In this document: positions 17,463 through 27,971 of the stretch, piece after piece
Position numbering within the stretch: position 1 is the stretch's first letter
How the letters are laid out: each line of letters opens with the position of its first letter
Source of the DNA: Alphaproteobacteria bacterium
Lineage (GTDB): Bacteria; Pseudomonadota; Alphaproteobacteria; Rhizobiales; Rhizobiaceae
Length of the DNA stretch: 52,818 bases
Direction: 5' to 3'
Assembly (NCBI GenBank): GCA_024280375.1
Contig: JAJRQF010000085.1
Location: forward strand, 1 to 52,818
Made by a program: the position numbers and the translations under genes
The notes under the pieces: generated by a model
What the model saw: the letters and a program-made list of their open reading frames with translations, nothing else
Databases searched by the model: none
Told to the model about the DNA's origin: nothing

Positions 17463-19700
17463 ATGGAAAATATCGAGTTGGACAATCGCCAGACCAATGC
17501 GGAAGCCGAATTGCTGGGTGGCAATGAGGTAACGGTAAGCGATGATCTGCCACCAATTGATCAATTAAAGAAAAGCCCCAAGCGCTTCATCAATCGGGAA
17601 TTTTCCTGGCTGCAATTTAACCGCCGGGTGTTGGAAGAATCGCAAAATCTGTCGCATCCATTGCTGGAGCGCTTGCGGTTTCTATCCATTTCAGCCACCA
17701 ATCTGGATGAGTTCTTTATGGTGCGGGTGGCGGGCCTTGCCGGTCAGGTATTGGCCGGTATTGGAACGCTCAGCGATGACGGGCAAAACCCGGTTGAGCA
17801 ATTGGCCAGCGTAACCAATGAGACCAATATTTTGCAGGAAGATCAGCAACATGTCTGGTCAGATTTGCGCGATTTGCTGGAGCAGGAGCAAATTGAAATT
17901 GTCTCAGGTGATGATTTGGCTGCCACGCAGAAAAACTGGCTGGAAAATCACTTTCTTGAAGAGATCTTTCCGGTACTCACGCCGCTTTGTATCGATCCGG
18001 CGCACCCGTTTCCATTCATCCCCAATCTGGGCTTGTCGCTGGTTCTCAATCTGGTCAGCACAGATAAGGCGCGCCCGATGACCGCGCTGATGCGGCTTCC
18101 AACCCCGCTCAAACGCTTTGTTCATTTGCCCGCGAGCCGCAAGGAAAAAGATACTGAAACGGTCGACAGGTTTATCCTGCTCGAAGAGGTTGTCAGCCTA
18201 TTCGCCGACCGGCTGTTTCCGGGCTATGTGGTTAAAGGCAAAGGCGCATTTCGGGTTATTCGCGATTCAGATATTGAGATTGAAGAAGAGGCGGAAGACC
18301 TGGTTTTATTGTTTGAAACCGCATTGAAACAACGGCGCAGGGGGTCTGTTATCCGGCTTGAAATTGATTCCGGCATGCCAGATAGTTTACGCCAATTCGT
18401 CACCAAAAAGCTTGGCGTAACTCCCGATCAGATAATGAATTTCAATCAGATGCTGGCGCTGGCCAATTTATTTGAAATCGTATCAATTTCGCGTAAGGAT
18501 TTGAAGTTTATACCCTTTACGCCGCGTTTTCCAGAGCGGGTGCGCGAGCATGGCGGTGATATAATTGCCGCCATCCGTGAAAAAGATATGGTGGTTCATC
18601 ACCCCTATGAATCGTTTGATGTGGTGGTGTCATTTCTTGATCAGGCGGCCGCAGACCCTGATGTGATCGCCATCAAGCAAACGCTTTATCGTACCTCCCA
18701 TAACAGCCCGATTGTCAGCGCTTTGATTGAAGCGGCCGAGGCCGGGAAATCCGTTACAGCGCTGGTAGAATTGAAAGCCCGCTTTGATGAAGAGGCCAAT
18801 ATCCGCTGGGCGCGTGATCTGGAACGCGCCGGCGTTCAGGTTGTCTTTGGTTTTGTTGAGCTGAAAACCCATGCCAAAATGTCGCTCGTTGTGCGGCGTG
18901 AAAACGGCAAACTGATCAACTATGTGCATTTGGGAACCGGCAATTATCACCCCACCAATGCGCGGGTTTATACCGATGTTTCATTTTTCACCAAGCGGGC
19001 AGACATCGCGCGCGATGTGGCACAGGTGTTTAATTTTATTACCGGTTATGCGACGCCGAAAGATGTAAAAAACCTGTTGGTATCACCGCTGACCCTGCGC
19101 AAAAGCCTGTTGAAGCTGATCAGAGCAGAAACCGACCACGCGAAAGCTGGAAGGCCCGCCCATATTTGGGCAAAAATGAATTCGCTGGTTGATACGGAAG
19201 TTATTGATGCGCTTTATCAGGCAAGCACAGCCGGTGTTAAAATAGAGCTTATTGTGCGTGGAATTTGCTGTTTAAGGCCGCAATTGCCCGGTTTGTCCGA
19301 CAATATTCGAGTGAAATCCATCGTCGGGCGTTTCCTTGAACATGGCCGCATCATGTGTTTTGGCAATGGCAATGGGCTGCCATCCAAAAAAGCCCTTGTC
19401 TATGCGGGGTCCGCCGACTGGATGCCGCGAAATCTTGACCGCCGGGTTGAGGTGATGGTGCCATTTGCCAATCCAACCGTGCATCGTCAGGTATTGGAAC
19501 AGATTATGCTGGGCAACCTGCTGGACAATAAGCAAAGCTGGGAAGTTTTGCCCGATGGCACATCAAAGCGCATGACATTCGACGATGATCATCCGCCGTT
19601 CAATGTGCAGGAATATTTCATGACCAATCCCAGCCTTTCCGGCCGCGGCAAGGCATTAAAGAAAAATGCACCAAAAGACTTCCAGAATCCCTACTCATGA
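17463..19700 (+). CDS. ppk: polyphosphate kinase 1
   Basis: PPK1 polymerises the gamma-phosphate of ATP into polyphosphate through a phosphohistidine. The 745-residue protein has the N-terminal [18 protein letters not shown] domain and phospholipase-D-like halves. [17 protein letters not shown] places the phospho-acceptor at about H489 (the equivalent of E. coli H435), and [13 protein letters not shown] supplies the second essential His at about 627 (the equivalent of H592). An N-terminal acidic extension of about 35 residues is present. ppx overlaps its end, giving the common synthesis/breakdown pair. Confidence 0.97.
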   Translation: MENIELDNRQTNAEAELLGGNEVTVSDDLPPIDQLKKSPKRFINREFSWLQFNRRVLEESQNLSHPLLERLRFLSISATNLDEFFMVRVAGLAGQVLAGIGTLSDDGQNPVEQLASVTNETNILQEDQQHVWSDLRDLLEQEQIEIVSGDDLAATQKNWLENHFLEEIFPVLTPLCIDPAHPFPFIPNLGLSLVLNLVSTDKARPMTALMRLPTPLKRFVHLPASRKEKDTETVDRFILLEEVVSLFADRLFPGYVVKGKGAFRVIRDSDIEIEEEAEDLVLLFETALKQRRRGSVIRLEIDSGMPDSLRQFVTKKLGVTPDQIMNFNQMLALANLFEIVSISRKDLKFIPFTPRFPERVREHGGDIIAAIREKDMVVHHPYESFDVVVSFLDQAAADPDVIAIKQTLYRTSHNSPIVSALIEAAEAGKSVTALVELKARFDEEANIRWARDLERAGVQVVFGFVELKTHAKMSLVVRRENGKLINYVHLGTGNYHPTNARVYTDVSFFTKRADIARDVAQVFNFITGYATPKDVKNLLVSPLTLRKSLLKLIRAETDHAKAGRPAHIWAKMNSLVDTEVIDALYQASTAGVKIELIVRGICCLRPQLPGLSDNIRVKSIVGRFLEHGRIMCFGNGNGLPSKKALVYAGSADWMPRNLDRRVEVMVPFANPTVHRQVLEQIMLGNLLDNKQSWEVLPDGTSKRMTFDDDHPPFNVQEYFMTNPSLSGRGKALKKNAPKDFQNPYS

Positions 19701-21294
19701 GCAGAATTGCAGAAAATACACAGACGCAAGAGGGAATAGGCTGATTTCCAACCCAATTGATCCCACCCCGATTGATTATTGCCCGACGGATTGCGCGCAA
19801 GGCCGTCTGCCAGACCGAACGCCGATTTCCATTGTAGATATTGGTTCAAACTCGGTGCGTCTCGTGGTCTATGAGGGGCTGTCGCGCTCGCCTACCGTAT
19901 TGTTCAACGAAAAAGTTTTGTGCGGGCTGGGGCGCGGCATCGCTTCAACCGGCCGGCTCGACCAAAAGGCGGTTGATTGCGCAATTGCAGCATTGACCCG
20001 CTATCGGGCCTTGAGTGTGCAGGCGGGAGCGAACAAAATTCATGCAATCGCAACAGCAGCCGCGCGCGAGGCTGAAAATGGGGCCGAATTTATCGACCGG
20101 GCCAATAAGGCGCTTGGGGTTGATGTTCATGTGCTCAGTGGCCGCGAAGAAGCGTATTACGCCGCAATGGGAGTAAATTGCGGGTTTCCCGACCCTGATG
20201 GAATATCCGGCGACCTTGGTGGTGGTTCGCTTGAACTGGTGGACATTCACGGCGAGAATTTTGGCAGCGGCATTACGGTGCCGCTAGGTGGATTGCGGCT
20301 ACAGGAAATGTCTGGTGGCTCGGTGCGTAAGGCACGCAAGATTGCGCGGGATATTCTGGCTGATATTGATTTTCTGGAAGATGGCAGAAAGCGCACATTT
20401 TATGCGGTGGGCGGCACCTGGCGCTCGCTCGCAAGGCTGCATATTGCATATACAAACCACCCGCTGCATGTGACCCATAACTATGAAATGAGCGCCACAC
20501 AGACCAAGAAATTTTGCAAACTGGTGATAAAGTCTGATCTGGCGAGCATTCCCGGCATGGAAACCGTATCGTCTAACCGGCGTCAATTGCTGCCATTTGG
20601 AGCCGTTGTGCTGGATGAGCTTGTGGCGCGTATGCGGCCAAAAAATATCGTAATTTCGGCATTGGGGGTGCGCGAAGGCTATCTCTATTCTCTGCTCGAT
20701 GAGCAGACCCGCAAGCTTGATCCGCTTGTTGTTGCCTGCGAGGAGCTTTCGAGGCTTCGTTCGCGCTCGCCGCAACATGCCTATGAGCTGGCAGAATGGA
20801 CGGGCGGCGCTTTTGAAACCTTCGCAATTGACGAGACCCCCTATGAGGCGCGGTTGCGGGTCGCCGCCTGTTTGCTGGCCGACATCGGCTGGCGCGCGCA
20901 CCCGGAATATCGTGGCGAGCAAAGCCTGAACATCATATCAAATGCGGCCTTTATTGGTGTCGATCATCCAGGCCGCGCCTATTTGGCCCTGGCAAATTTC
21001 TATCGCCATGAGGGATTGCGCGATGCCCACCTTTCTCCCTCCATTCACCAATTGGCCAATAAGCGCATTGCCTGGCGTGCCCGGGTGCTGGGTGCAATGT
21101 TGCGTGTTGCATACCAATATTCCGCCTCGATGCCGGGTAATACCGCGCAAATCAAGTTCTCCAAATTTCGTAGAAGACGCTATACGCTGGATATTCCAGA
21201 AGAACTTGACGTATTGTTGGGGGAACGGCCGGGCAGGCGGCTCAAGCAATTGGCAAAACTGCTCAATGTGGAAATCGAAGTGCGCGTTTGCTAA
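19666..21294 (+). CDS. ppx: exopolyphosphatase / Ppx-GppA family phosphatase
   Basis: Ppx removes terminal phosphate from polyphosphate; GppA-type members act on pppGpp. The actin-like ATPase fold is visible in [15 protein letters not shown] and [12 protein letters not shown], and a long C-terminal HD-like helical region follows. The 542-residue frame has only one conventional start, ATG 19666, which lies inside ppk (35-base overlap) and gives an unusual, Cys-rich N-terminal extension of about 50 residues. A different frame starts at ATG 19697 on the ppk stop (ATGA) but ends after 15 codons. Either the extension is real or the start region carries a frameshift. Confidence 0.93.
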   Translation: MHQKTSRIPTHEQNCRKYTDARGNRLISNPIDPTPIDYCPTDCAQGRLPDRTPISIVDIGSNSVRLVVYEGLSRSPTVLFNEKVLCGLGRGIASTGRLDQKAVDCAIAALTRYRALSVQAGANKIHAIATAAAREAENGAEFIDRANKALGVDVHVLSGREEAYYAAMGVNCGFPDPDGISGDLGGGSLELVDIHGENFGSGITVPLGGLRLQEMSGGSVRKARKIARDILADIDFLEDGRKRTFYAVGGTWRSLARLHIAYTNHPLHVTHNYEMSATQTKKFCKLVIKSDLASIPGMETVSSNRRQLLPFGAVVLDELVARMRPKNIVISALGVREGYLYSLLDEQTRKLDPLVVACEELSRLRSRSPQHAYELAEWTGGAFETFAIDETPYEARLRVAACLLADIGWRAHPEYRGEQSLNIISNAAFIGVDHPGRAYLALANFYRHEGLRDAHLSPSIHQLANKRIAWRARVLGAMLRVAYQYSASMPGNTAQIKFSKFRRRRYTLDIPEELDVLLGERPGRRLKQLAKLLNVEIEVRVC

Positions 21295-21326
21295 TTTGCT
21301 GCACCTCTGTTCGGTAGCGATACTTT

Positions 21327-21641
21327 CTACATACAATATTTACATTTTGTCGCTGTCGGCAGAATTTCAAGCCGTTCCTGCGTAATTGGCTTCCCGCATT
21401 CAACGCAATCGCCAAAAGTGCCCGCTTCAATGCGCGCAAGCGCCGCGTCAATGGCTGCGATCTCAACAAGCCCGGCATTACCCATGCTTTCCATCACCTC
21501 ATCGTCCTCGCGCTCTGTTGCGCGGTCTTCAATGTCATTGGTTACGGGCTGGTCGAGGTCGTGTTCGATTTCCTGTAATCTTTGTTCAAGCTCTTCCTTG
21601 CGCGCGATCAGACGGCGTTCAAATTTTTCGATATTTTTCAA
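21327..21641 (-). CDS. DksA/TraR-type C4 zinc-finger protein
   Basis: This 104-residue protein has an N-terminal coiled coil (FERRLIARKEELEQRLQEIE) and a C4 zinc finger (CVECGKPI and CKYC), as in DksA/TraR proteins that bind RNA polymerase in the secondary channel. It is shorter than E. coli DksA, like the alphaproteobacterial short members. A ribosome-binding AGGA lies six bases before the ATG. R1 copy C begins 15 bases upstream of the start, so its promoter is either inside the repeat or upstream in the stress-protein operon. Confidence 0.88.
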   Translation of the reverse strand: MKNIEKFERRLIARKEELEQRLQEIEHDLDQPVTNDIEDRATEREDDEVMESMGNAGLVEIAAIDAALARIEAGTFGDCVECGKPITQERLEILPTATKCKYCM

Positions 21642-21655
21642 TGTGTTGTCCTATG

Positions 21656-21804
21656 TTAGAGCGTGTCATAGTTTTTCGGGAGCGCACAAGGCCGTAATCA
21701 CGGCCCGGCGCTTATGCGCCGCCCACGCGGAGGCCGGGCGTAAGCCCGATTAGCCGTGAGCGAAAGCATTTGGAGCAGGTCTATCAAATGACGAAACGCT
21801 CTAA
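21656..21804. repeat. R1 copy C, with 8-bp terminal inverted repeats
   Basis: The ends are TTAGAGCG (21656-21663) and CGCTCTAA (21797-21804), a perfect 8-bp inverted repeat. Inside are core hairpin CGGCGC-TTAT-GCGCCG, second hairpin CGGGC-GTAA-GCCCG, and AGCCGTGAGCGAAAG. The right end includes the stop codon of the universal stress protein gene. At 149 bases with terminal repeats and no ORF it resembles a MITE. Confidence 0.85.
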
Positions 21805-22211
21805 CGATCGACAAAAACCGGGCACTGGGCATGGCGAACCACGCGCGCGGCCGTGGAACCAAGAAAATAATCTGAAAAACCCGGACGGTGGGAGGCGATA
21901 ACAATCAATTCGGCCTCGTGCTCTTCGGCTGCATCCAGAATGGAGGCTGCGGGCCGTCCAGATCGAACTTCGCATTTTGCCTTGATACCGGCAGCTTTTG
22001 CGGTTGCTTTCAATTCTGCCAAAGACTGGTCTTTGGAATCCTGCAATATGCTAATGGGCATTTCCGCCGCGATATAGGTCGGGATGTCTTCCACCACATT
22101 CACAAGATAAATAGAGCCATCCTTGTCCAACAGCTTTTGCGCAATATTGATGGCCTTTTTACTGGTTTCCACATGGGCGAGATCAATGGGTACTAATATC
22201 TTTGCATACAT
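21801..22211 (-). CDS. universal stress protein (UspA family)
   Basis: This 136-residue UspA-fold protein has the N-terminal KILVPIDLA and the C-terminal nucleotide-binding pattern G-x2-S...G-S in SHRPGFSDYFLGSTAARVV, followed by CPVFVDR. The stop codon TAG lies within the terminal inverted repeat of R1 copy C, so the last residues end exactly at the repeat. It is 16 bases downstream of the YdcH-like gene. The perfect FNR-type box at 22517-22530 suggests oxygen-dependent control of this pair, as is known for many Usp genes in alphaproteobacteria. Confidence 0.92.
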   Translation of the reverse strand: MYAKILVPIDLAHVETSKKAINIAQKLLDKDGSIYLVNVVEDIPTYIAAEMPISILQDSKDQSLAELKATAKAAGIKAKCEVRSGRPAASILDAAEEHEAELIVIASHRPGFSDYFLGSTAARVVRHAQCPVFVDR

Positions 22212-22227
22212 AACCGTCTCCTTTGCT

Positions 22228-22467
22228 TTATGAATTGCTGATCATCAGGCTTATTTCGTCCTTTAGAGCCAGCCGCTTTTTCTTGAAACCCTCAAGGGCA
22301 AGATCGCTGGTTGGTTCAATTTCCGCCTCGATACGATGAACCTTTCGGTTAATCTCGTGATATTGATCGGAAATTCTGCTGAAATGTTTATTGGTTGTTT
22401 TCAGGTGATGAATAGTCTCCTGATCATCTGGAAACTCTTCCGCAAGTTCGTTTGGTGTATGGCTCAT
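22228..22467 (-). CDS. YdcH/DUF465 family small protein
   Basis: This 79-residue helical protein with the family pattern MSHTPNELAEEFPDD, then HFSRISDQYHEINRKVHRIE, then LKDEI near the end, belongs to DUF465. Its molecular function is not established. It has a strong AAAGGAGGG ribosome-binding site seven bases before the ATG. It is the first gene of a probable two-gene operon with the universal stress protein, behind a perfect FNR-type box. Confidence 0.88.
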   Translation of the reverse strand: MSHTPNELAEEFPDDQETIHHLKTTNKHFSRISDQYHEINRKVHRIEAEIEPTSDLALEGFKKKRLALKDEISLMISNS

Positions 22468-22516
22468 GGCTGAACCCTCCTTTCAATTCAGTGTCGCTGA
22501 ACCGTTGGAAAATACA

Positions 22517-22530
22517 TTGATTTATATCAA
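22517..22530. promoter_or_regulatory. FNR/FixK-type binding site TTGAT-TTAT-ATCAA
   Basis: This is a perfect match to the FNR-family consensus TTGAT-N4-ATCAA in the divergent region between the YdcH/Usp operon and the DUF805 gene. It lies about 50 bases upstream of the YdcH start. A class II position (-41.5) would put the transcript start close to the ribosome-binding site, so which gene it activates is uncertain. Confidence 0.75.
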
Positions 22531-22634
22531 GATTTTTTAGGGAATATTGGCATGTGCTTGACCCTTTGATAAGTGGTTGGAAACAGCGGTTCCATTATAT
22601 ATGCTGTGGCGATGATTTTAGAGGATAGATTGAT

Positions 22635-23075
22635 ATGAAGAATGCCTATTTTGGAGAATTTGCGGACGGCCGCCTTTTAAGAATGCCGTATTTTAAATTT
22701 CTGATTATATTATTTGCACTTATGTTCGGATTTATGCTTGCCACGGTGATATTAATCGGCGCGGCTGAAAATATCATGGGTGGCGACCTGACCAATGCTC
22801 AAGACATGTTGCGTGAGTCTCTCGGCCTGCCATATCTGGTCATTCTTGGGGTGGTTATGATTGGCGTTTTCATTGCTTTGTTTAATATAACAGCGAAAAG
22901 AGCCAGAGATACTGGCCTGCCCGGCTGGCTGTTTGTGGCTGGCATAATTGTTATTTCAGCATTGCTAAGCTATTTGTTATCAGATCAGCTTAGTCGGACA
23001 TTTTCCAGCATCATTGGCTTTGGTCTTTTGTTGATACCCAGCAACGCATTTGCGAGAAATAACCATGAAAATTAG
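22635..23075 (+). CDS. DUF805 family membrane protein
   Basis: This 146-residue protein has about four hydrophobic helices and the DUF805 hallmark AKRARDTGLPGW in a loop. Function is unknown. Its end overlaps the start of the next gene by 11 bases, suggesting coupling. The FNR-type box lies about 105 bases upstream, so it may be one of the regulated genes. Confidence 0.82.
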   Translation: MKNAYFGEFADGRLLRMPYFKFLIILFALMFGFMLATVILIGAAENIMGGDLTNAQDMLRESLGLPYLVILGVVMIGVFIALFNITAKRARDTGLPGWLFVAGIIVISALLSYLLSDQLSRTFSSIIGFGLLLIPSNAFARNNHEN

Positions 23076-23349
23076 AGTTTTAACAATTGCATTCGGCCTG
23101 TTGTTCACCGGCCCGGTATTTGCCGGTGAATTTGATGCCCATGTAAAAGCCTGCCACGATGGTGTTTGGGCCTTGAAAGAATATGAAAATATCCCCAATG
23201 CGGGCGTTTCTGCCTATATTGGTGGCTATGGTGATGATAGTTTTTACGCCTATTGGATCGTCGACTGGGATGAAGTGCAGGTTGCCGGTAAATGCCTGAT
23301 GGAACGCAAAAAGCCTGTCATCAAAGACATCCAGACATTCGGAAAATAA
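23065..23349 (+). CDS. small secreted protein, unknown function
   Basis: This 94-residue protein has a signal peptide (MKIRVLTIAFGLLFTGPVFA, cleavage before GEFD) and two cysteines in the mature part (VKACHDG, GKCLMER). The frame is open from 23050, but the ATG at 23065 begins the signal peptide. The start is inside the end of the DUF805 gene. I do not recognise a family. Confidence 0.7.
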   Translation: MKIRVLTIAFGLLFTGPVFAGEFDAHVKACHDGVWALKEYENIPNAGVSAYIGGYGDDSFYAYWIVDWDEVQVAGKCLMERKKPVIKDIQTFGK

Positions 23350-23353
23350 GCGA

Positions 23354-23487
23354 GACTGTTTCACGTTTACATGGAAACAGTCAGGTCACGAATAGTGGCC
23401 CGGCGCTTATGCGCCGCACCCGCGTAGGCTCGAGCGCAGCGAGAAATGGCCGTGAGCGAAATAAACACAGAGTAAATGAATCACTCT
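23354..23487. repeat. R1 copy D, possible bidirectional terminator
   Basis: Five-prime hairpin GACTGTTTC (23354-23362) pairs with GAAACAGTC (23374-23382). Then come TCAC and TGGCC, core hairpin CGGCGC-TTAT-GCGCCG, a CTCG/CGAG hairpin, and GGCCGTGAGCG, which can pair back to TCAC and TGGCC to close a three-way junction. A 3-prime hairpin AGAGT/ACTCT ends the copy. It lies between the convergent secreted-protein gene and rnd. Confidence 0.85.
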
Positions 23488-23498
23488 TGGGCCAGAAA

Positions 23499-24668
23499 TT
23501 ATTCCGCCGCCTCTGACATTTCCAAATCAATCAACGAAATTTTGCGGTCGATAAAGCCGAGCGCAAGTTTGCCGTTTTTCAACTTCAATGCATTTTCGCC
23601 AAACATATCACGGCGCCAGCCACGCAGGGCCGCCACATCGGCATCATCATTGGCGGCAATCTTTTCCAGATCATCAACCGTTGCAATAACCTTGGCCGCC
23701 ACACCGTTTTTTTCCACCGTCAGTTTCAACAGCACTTTCAGCATTTCGGTCGCAGCTCCCGAGCCTTCAGGCGAGCGGGTAGGCCGTGGCACCGGCCACA
23801 AATCTTCTTTCGGCGTTTTCAGCGCCTCGTTGACCACTTCCAATAACGATGCCGCATGGCGAGAACGCTCAAAGCCCCTTTGTACCGCACGCAATCGGCC
23901 AAGTGCCTGCACATCGCTCGGCCGTTGCTGGGCAATCTCATAAATCGCATCGTCTTTAATTACCCGGCCACGCGGAATATTGCGCGAGCGCGCCTCGCTT
24001 TCGCGCCATTCGGCAACCGCGCGCATTATCGCAAAATCAAGTGGTTTGCGCACCCGCATTTTTAGCCGCTTCCATGCCTCTTCAACCGGCATGTCATAGG
24101 TGCGAATATTGGTGAGGACATCCATTTCTTCACCCACCCAATGGGCGCGTTCGGCCTTTTCAAGGCTTTCAGTCAGTGAATGATACACGTCGCGCAAATG
24201 CGTCACATCGGCCAGCGCATAATCCAGCTGCTTTTGACTGAGTGGCCTGCGCGACCAGTCGGTAAAGCGTGAGGTTTTATCAATATGTGCGCCATTAATC
24301 CGCAGAACCAGCTGGTCATAGGCAATACTGTCGCCATAGCCACAAACCATCGCCGCCACCTGTGTATCAAACACCGGGCTGGGAATGAGCTGGCCAAGAT
24401 TGTAAACAATCTCGATGTCCTGGCGGGCTGCGTGAAATACTTTGACCACGCTTTCATCGCCCATTAGCTCGAAAAATGGAGCAAGATCAAGGCCATCGGC
24501 CATCGTATCAACGATCAACGCATCATCCGGCCCGGCAAGCTGGATAAGGCAAAGGATTGGCCAAAAGGTTGATTCCCGCAAAAATTCGGTATCAACGGTC
24601 ACATAATCATGTTTGGCAAATTGCTGGCAGGCGTCTGCCAGTTCATCAGTCTTGGTAATAATTTTCAT
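23499..24668 (-). CDS. rnd: ribonuclease D
   Basis: RNase D is a 3-prime exoribonuclease that trims tRNA precursors and other structured RNAs. The DEDD exonuclease motifs are visible: VDTEFLRE, then FHAARQDIEIVYNLG, then LDYALADVTHLRDVY with the final Tyr-x3-Asp. One HRDC domain follows at about residues 215-290 (AIMRAVAEWRESEARSRNIP). Length 389 is normal for alphaproteobacteria. It lies near aspS, an association common in Rhizobiales. Confidence 0.95.
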   Translation of the reverse strand: MKIITKTDELADACQQFAKHDYVTVDTEFLRESTFWPILCLIQLAGPDDALIVDTMADGLDLAPFFELMGDESVVKVFHAARQDIEIVYNLGQLIPSPVFDTQVAAMVCGYGDSIAYDQLVLRINGAHIDKTSRFTDWSRRPLSQKQLDYALADVTHLRDVYHSLTESLEKAERAHWVGEEMDVLTNIRTYDMPVEEAWKRLKMRVRKPLDFAIMRAVAEWRESEARSRNIPRGRVIKDDAIYEIAQQRPSDVQALGRLRAVQRGFERSRHAASLLEVVNEALKTPKEDLWPVPRPTRSPEGSGAATEMLKVLLKLTVEKNGVAAKVIATVDDLEKIAANDDADVAALRGWRRDMFGENALKLKNGKLALGFIDRKISLIDLEMSEAAE

Positions 24669-24721
24669 TTAGTCTCTATAACCATCCAAATTCAGCTTGT
24701 CGCCCCATCACCACGAGAAAA

Positions 24722-25984
24722 TTACTCACTTTTATCGGATTCTTTTTTTAACCTGCCATTGTTACGCTTTTTCCTGCGCCCAAGCCGCACCATATAGGCA
24801 GAAGTTCGAAGCAGGCCGGTAAATCTGGAACGTCCATGCGAGGGCACCGCGACTGTGGTTTGCATGCGCCATAATGTTACCAGCACCAGCGATGCGTGCA
24901 CGGCGGTGGTGAAGGAAAACAGCGCGCTTGCCCCGTAATACTCAATCAGCAGCGACCCCACCGTCGGGCCAATCATTGCACCCAGTGAAAACAGGAAAAT
25001 CAACCCGGATGAAACGGCCACAAAATCATCCTTGGTGGCGCGGTCATTGGCGTGTGCGGCTGAAAGCGAATAGAGCGGCATGGCAAAGGCACCGAAGGCA
25101 AATATGCCAATAAAATTGAGAGTTTGCGAATTGCCCGCCCCATAGGAAAGAAACAATCCCGCAAGGGCAGCACCGGTTGTTGCTGCAATCAGCGCCCAGC
25201 GGCGATCATAACGGTCTGACCACCAGCCGAGTGGATATTGCAGCACAGCACCTCCGATAATACCGGCGCTCATAAAGGTTGCCACGCTGGTGATCGAAAG
25301 GCCGATATCCTGCGCATAAATTGGCCCGACCAGGCGAAACGACGAATTGGTCATGCCGATGGCAATACAGCCAATTGATGCCATGGGTGACAGGCGCCAG
25401 ATTTTTGCCAAATCGAATTGATAGGTTTCAGGCGGCGTTGGGTTGGAACGATCTGCCAATGATACCGGCACAAGCGAAAGGCAGACGAATATCGCGATTA
25501 TGCCAAACAGGGTGAACCCGGATGTGCCATAGACCGGCAGAAGAAACTGTCCGCCGGTAACACAGGCAAGATCAATCAGCCGATAGAGCGAGAGCACCCG
25601 GCCACGGTCGTTATTGGCAACGGAAGAATTGATCCACGAATCAACCGTGGTAAACAGCCCGGAAAAGCAAAATCCGAGGATCATCCGCACGACAATCCAC
25701 CAGAGCGGATCAATCCACAATACCATGGCAATGGTGCCCGAGGCGGCGATGGCCGCAAGGGCTGCAAAAGTGCGAATATGGCCGACCGATTGCAAAAGCC
25801 TGGGTATGGCGACACAACCGAGCAGGAACCCGGCAAAATAGGCGGTCCCCATAAAGCCGATGAGGCTGGGGGAAAACCCTTCTTCGGCCCCGCGTATGGC
25901 AATAAACGTGCCTTGCAATCCGTTGCCCGCGAGCAATATGCCAGCGGCAATGAGTAATGGAATAAGCGGGCGGATAGAGTGCAT
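24722..25984 (-). CDS. MFS transporter, YcaD-like
   Basis: This protein of about 420 residues has twelve hydrophobic segments and the MFS loop motif between helices 2 and 3 (GCVAIPRLLQSVGHIRTF region). The C-terminal tail is basic (RLGRRKKRNNGRLKKESDKSE). It resembles the YcaD-type putative transporters. The frame opens at 26038; I prefer ATG 25984 (MHSIRPLIPLLIAAGILLAG) because the first helix starts there, but the longer start is possible. The substrate is unknown. It lies between rnd and the divergent aspS. Confidence 0.85.
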   Translation of the reverse strand: MHSIRPLIPLLIAAGILLAGNGLQGTFIAIRGAEEGFSPSLIGFMGTAYFAGFLLGCVAIPRLLQSVGHIRTFAALAAIAASGTIAMVLWIDPLWWIVVRMILGFCFSGLFTTVDSWINSSVANNDRGRVLSLYRLIDLACVTGGQFLLPVYGTSGFTLFGIIAIFVCLSLVPVSLADRSNPTPPETYQFDLAKIWRLSPMASIGCIAIGMTNSSFRLVGPIYAQDIGLSITSVATFMSAGIIGGAVLQYPLGWWSDRYDRRWALIAATTGAALAGLFLSYGAGNSQTLNFIGIFAFGAFAMPLYSLSAAHANDRATKDDFVAVSSGLIFLFSLGAMIGPTVGSLLIEYYGASALFSFTTAVHASLVLVTLWRMQTTVAVPSHGRSRFTGLLRTSAYMVRLGRRKKRNNGRLKKESDKSE

Positions 25985-26147
25985 GGGATGGGCTCTGAAA
26001 ATCGCTGATCTGGCAAGTCTTGCATCGAATTTTACCAAGAAGCTAGAATAAACTTTCAGACCCGGTTATAATCTGTGTCAAAACCTTGACAAACCGGTTC
26101 ACTCATGCGCTTTTCCGGCGAAATTCACTAGAAATTGGAATATAAAA

Positions 26148-27932
26148 ATGCATCCATACCGCAGTCACAAATGTGATCAATTGAGACAGTCCAATGTGGG
26201 CGAAAATGTCCGCCTTTCGGGTTGGGTACACAGGGTGCGCGACCATGGTGGATTGCTGTTTATCGACCTGCGCGATCATTATGGAATAACTCAAATTGTT
26301 GCAGACCCGGACTCGCCCGCCTTCAAACTGGCTGAAACCGTGCGCTCCGAATGGGTAATTAAAATTGATGGCGAAGTGAAAGCCCGCGATGATGATGCCC
26401 GCAACAAAAATCTGCCAACCGGTGACATTGAAATTTTTGTCCGTGAGTTGGAAGTTTTATCATCGGCCAAAGAACTGCCATTGCCGGTATTTGGCGAGCT
26501 GGATTACCCGGAAGATATTCGCCTGAAATATCGTTTTCTCGACTTGCGTCGCGAGAGCCTGCACGCCAATATTATGAAGCGTTCGGCGATTATTTCCGAT
26601 ATGCGTTCCCGCATGAATTCAGCCGGTTTCAACGAATTTTCCACCCCGATTTTGACCGCATCCAGCCCCGAAGGCGCGCGTGATTTTCTGGTGCCAAGCC
26701 GTATTCATCCGGGCAAATTTTATGCCCTACCGCAGGCACCACAGCAGTTCAAGCAATTGATCATGATGTCGGGCTTTGATCGTTATTTCCAGATCGCACC
26801 CTGTTTTCGCGATGAAGACCCGCGTGCGGATAGGTTGCCTGGTGAGTTTTACCAGCTCGACCTTGAGATGAGCTTTGTTGAGCAGGACGATGTGCTGGGC
26901 GCGGTTGAGCCTGTACTGCGTGAGGTGTTTGAAAGTTTTGCCGATGGCAAGACCGTGACCAAGGAATTTCCGCGCATTAAATATGCCGATGCAATCCGCA
27001 AATATGGTTCCGATAAGCCCGACCTTCGCAACCCGATTGAAATGCAGGAAGTCACTTCGCATTTTGCCGGTTCTGGCTTTAAAGTGTTTGCCGGAATGAT
27101 CGAGCGCGATCCCAAAGTCGAAATCTGGGCGATACCCGTTAAGGGCGGCGGATCACGCGCCTTTTGTGACAAGATGAATTCCTGGGCGCAGGGCGAGGGG
27201 CAACCGGGCCTTGGTTATATTTTCTGGCGTGATGAAGATGGGACGACCGCAGGCGCTGGACCCGTTGCCAAGAATATCGGGCCGGAACGCACCGATGCTA
27301 TCCGCACCCAGATGGGGCTTGATGTGGGCGATGCCTGCTTCTTTGCCGCCGGTGACCCAAAGAAATTCGCCGGATTTGCCGGTGATGCCCGCACGCGCGC
27401 TGCCGAGCAAAAAAATATGATCGACGAGAGCCGTTATGATCTTTGTTGGATTGTTGATTTCCCGTTTTATGAATGGGATGAGGAAAACAAAAAGGTCGAG
27501 TTTTCGCACAATCCGTTCTCCATGCCGAAGGGTGGCCTTGAAGCGCTGGAAAATCAGGACCCGCTTGAAATCGACGCCATGCAATATGACCTTGTGTGCA
27601 ACGGCTTTGAAATTGGCTCCGGTGGCATTCGAAACCATTTACCGGATACAATGGTCAAAGCCTTTGAAATTGCAGGACTTTCGAAGGAAATCGTTGAAGA
27701 GCGCTTTGGCGGGCTTTATCGGGCATTCCAGTATGGCGCACCACCGCATGGCGGTTTTGCCGCCGGTGTTGACCGTATCGTGATGTTGTTGTGTGGCGCA
27801 AAAAATCTGCGCGAAATCACCATGTTCCCGATGAACCAGCAGGCTATGGATTTGCAAATGGGCGCACCGGGCGAGGTTGATAAACCACAATTGCGTGATC
27901 TGCATATCAAGCTGAACATGCCAAAGGAGTGA
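26148..27932 (+). CDS. aspS: aspartyl-tRNA synthetase
   Basis: This is a class II synthetase of 594 residues. The N-terminal OB-fold anticodon-binding domain ([20 protein letters not shown]) is followed by class II motif 2 ([19 protein letters not shown]), a bacterial-type insert domain, and motif 3 (GVDRIVMLL). The length and insert domain are those of the bacterial AspRS. Whether it is discriminating or also charges tRNA-Asn cannot be told from the window. It is divergent from the MFS gene. Confidence 0.97.
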   Translation: MHPYRSHKCDQLRQSNVGENVRLSGWVHRVRDHGGLLFIDLRDHYGITQIVADPDSPAFKLAETVRSEWVIKIDGEVKARDDDARNKNLPTGDIEIFVRELEVLSSAKELPLPVFGELDYPEDIRLKYRFLDLRRESLHANIMKRSAIISDMRSRMNSAGFNEFSTPILTASSPEGARDFLVPSRIHPGKFYALPQAPQQFKQLIMMSGFDRYFQIAPCFRDEDPRADRLPGEFYQLDLEMSFVEQDDVLGAVEPVLREVFESFADGKTVTKEFPRIKYADAIRKYGSDKPDLRNPIEMQEVTSHFAGSGFKVFAGMIERDPKVEIWAIPVKGGGSRAFCDKMNSWAQGEGQPGLGYIFWRDEDGTTAGAGPVAKNIGPERTDAIRTQMGLDVGDACFFAAGDPKKFAGFAGDARTRAAEQKNMIDESRYDLCWIVDFPFYEWDEENKKVEFSHNPFSMPKGGLEALENQDPLEIDAMQYDLVCNGFEIGSGGIRNHLPDTMVKAFEIAGLSKEIVEERFGGLYRAFQYGAPPHGGFAAGVDRIVMLLCGAKNLREITMFPMNQQAMDLQMGAPGEVDKPQLRDLHIKLNMPKE

Positions 27933-27971
27933 GGAGCGCAGCTGCTTCTTTATCTCAACTGAACTAGAAAT

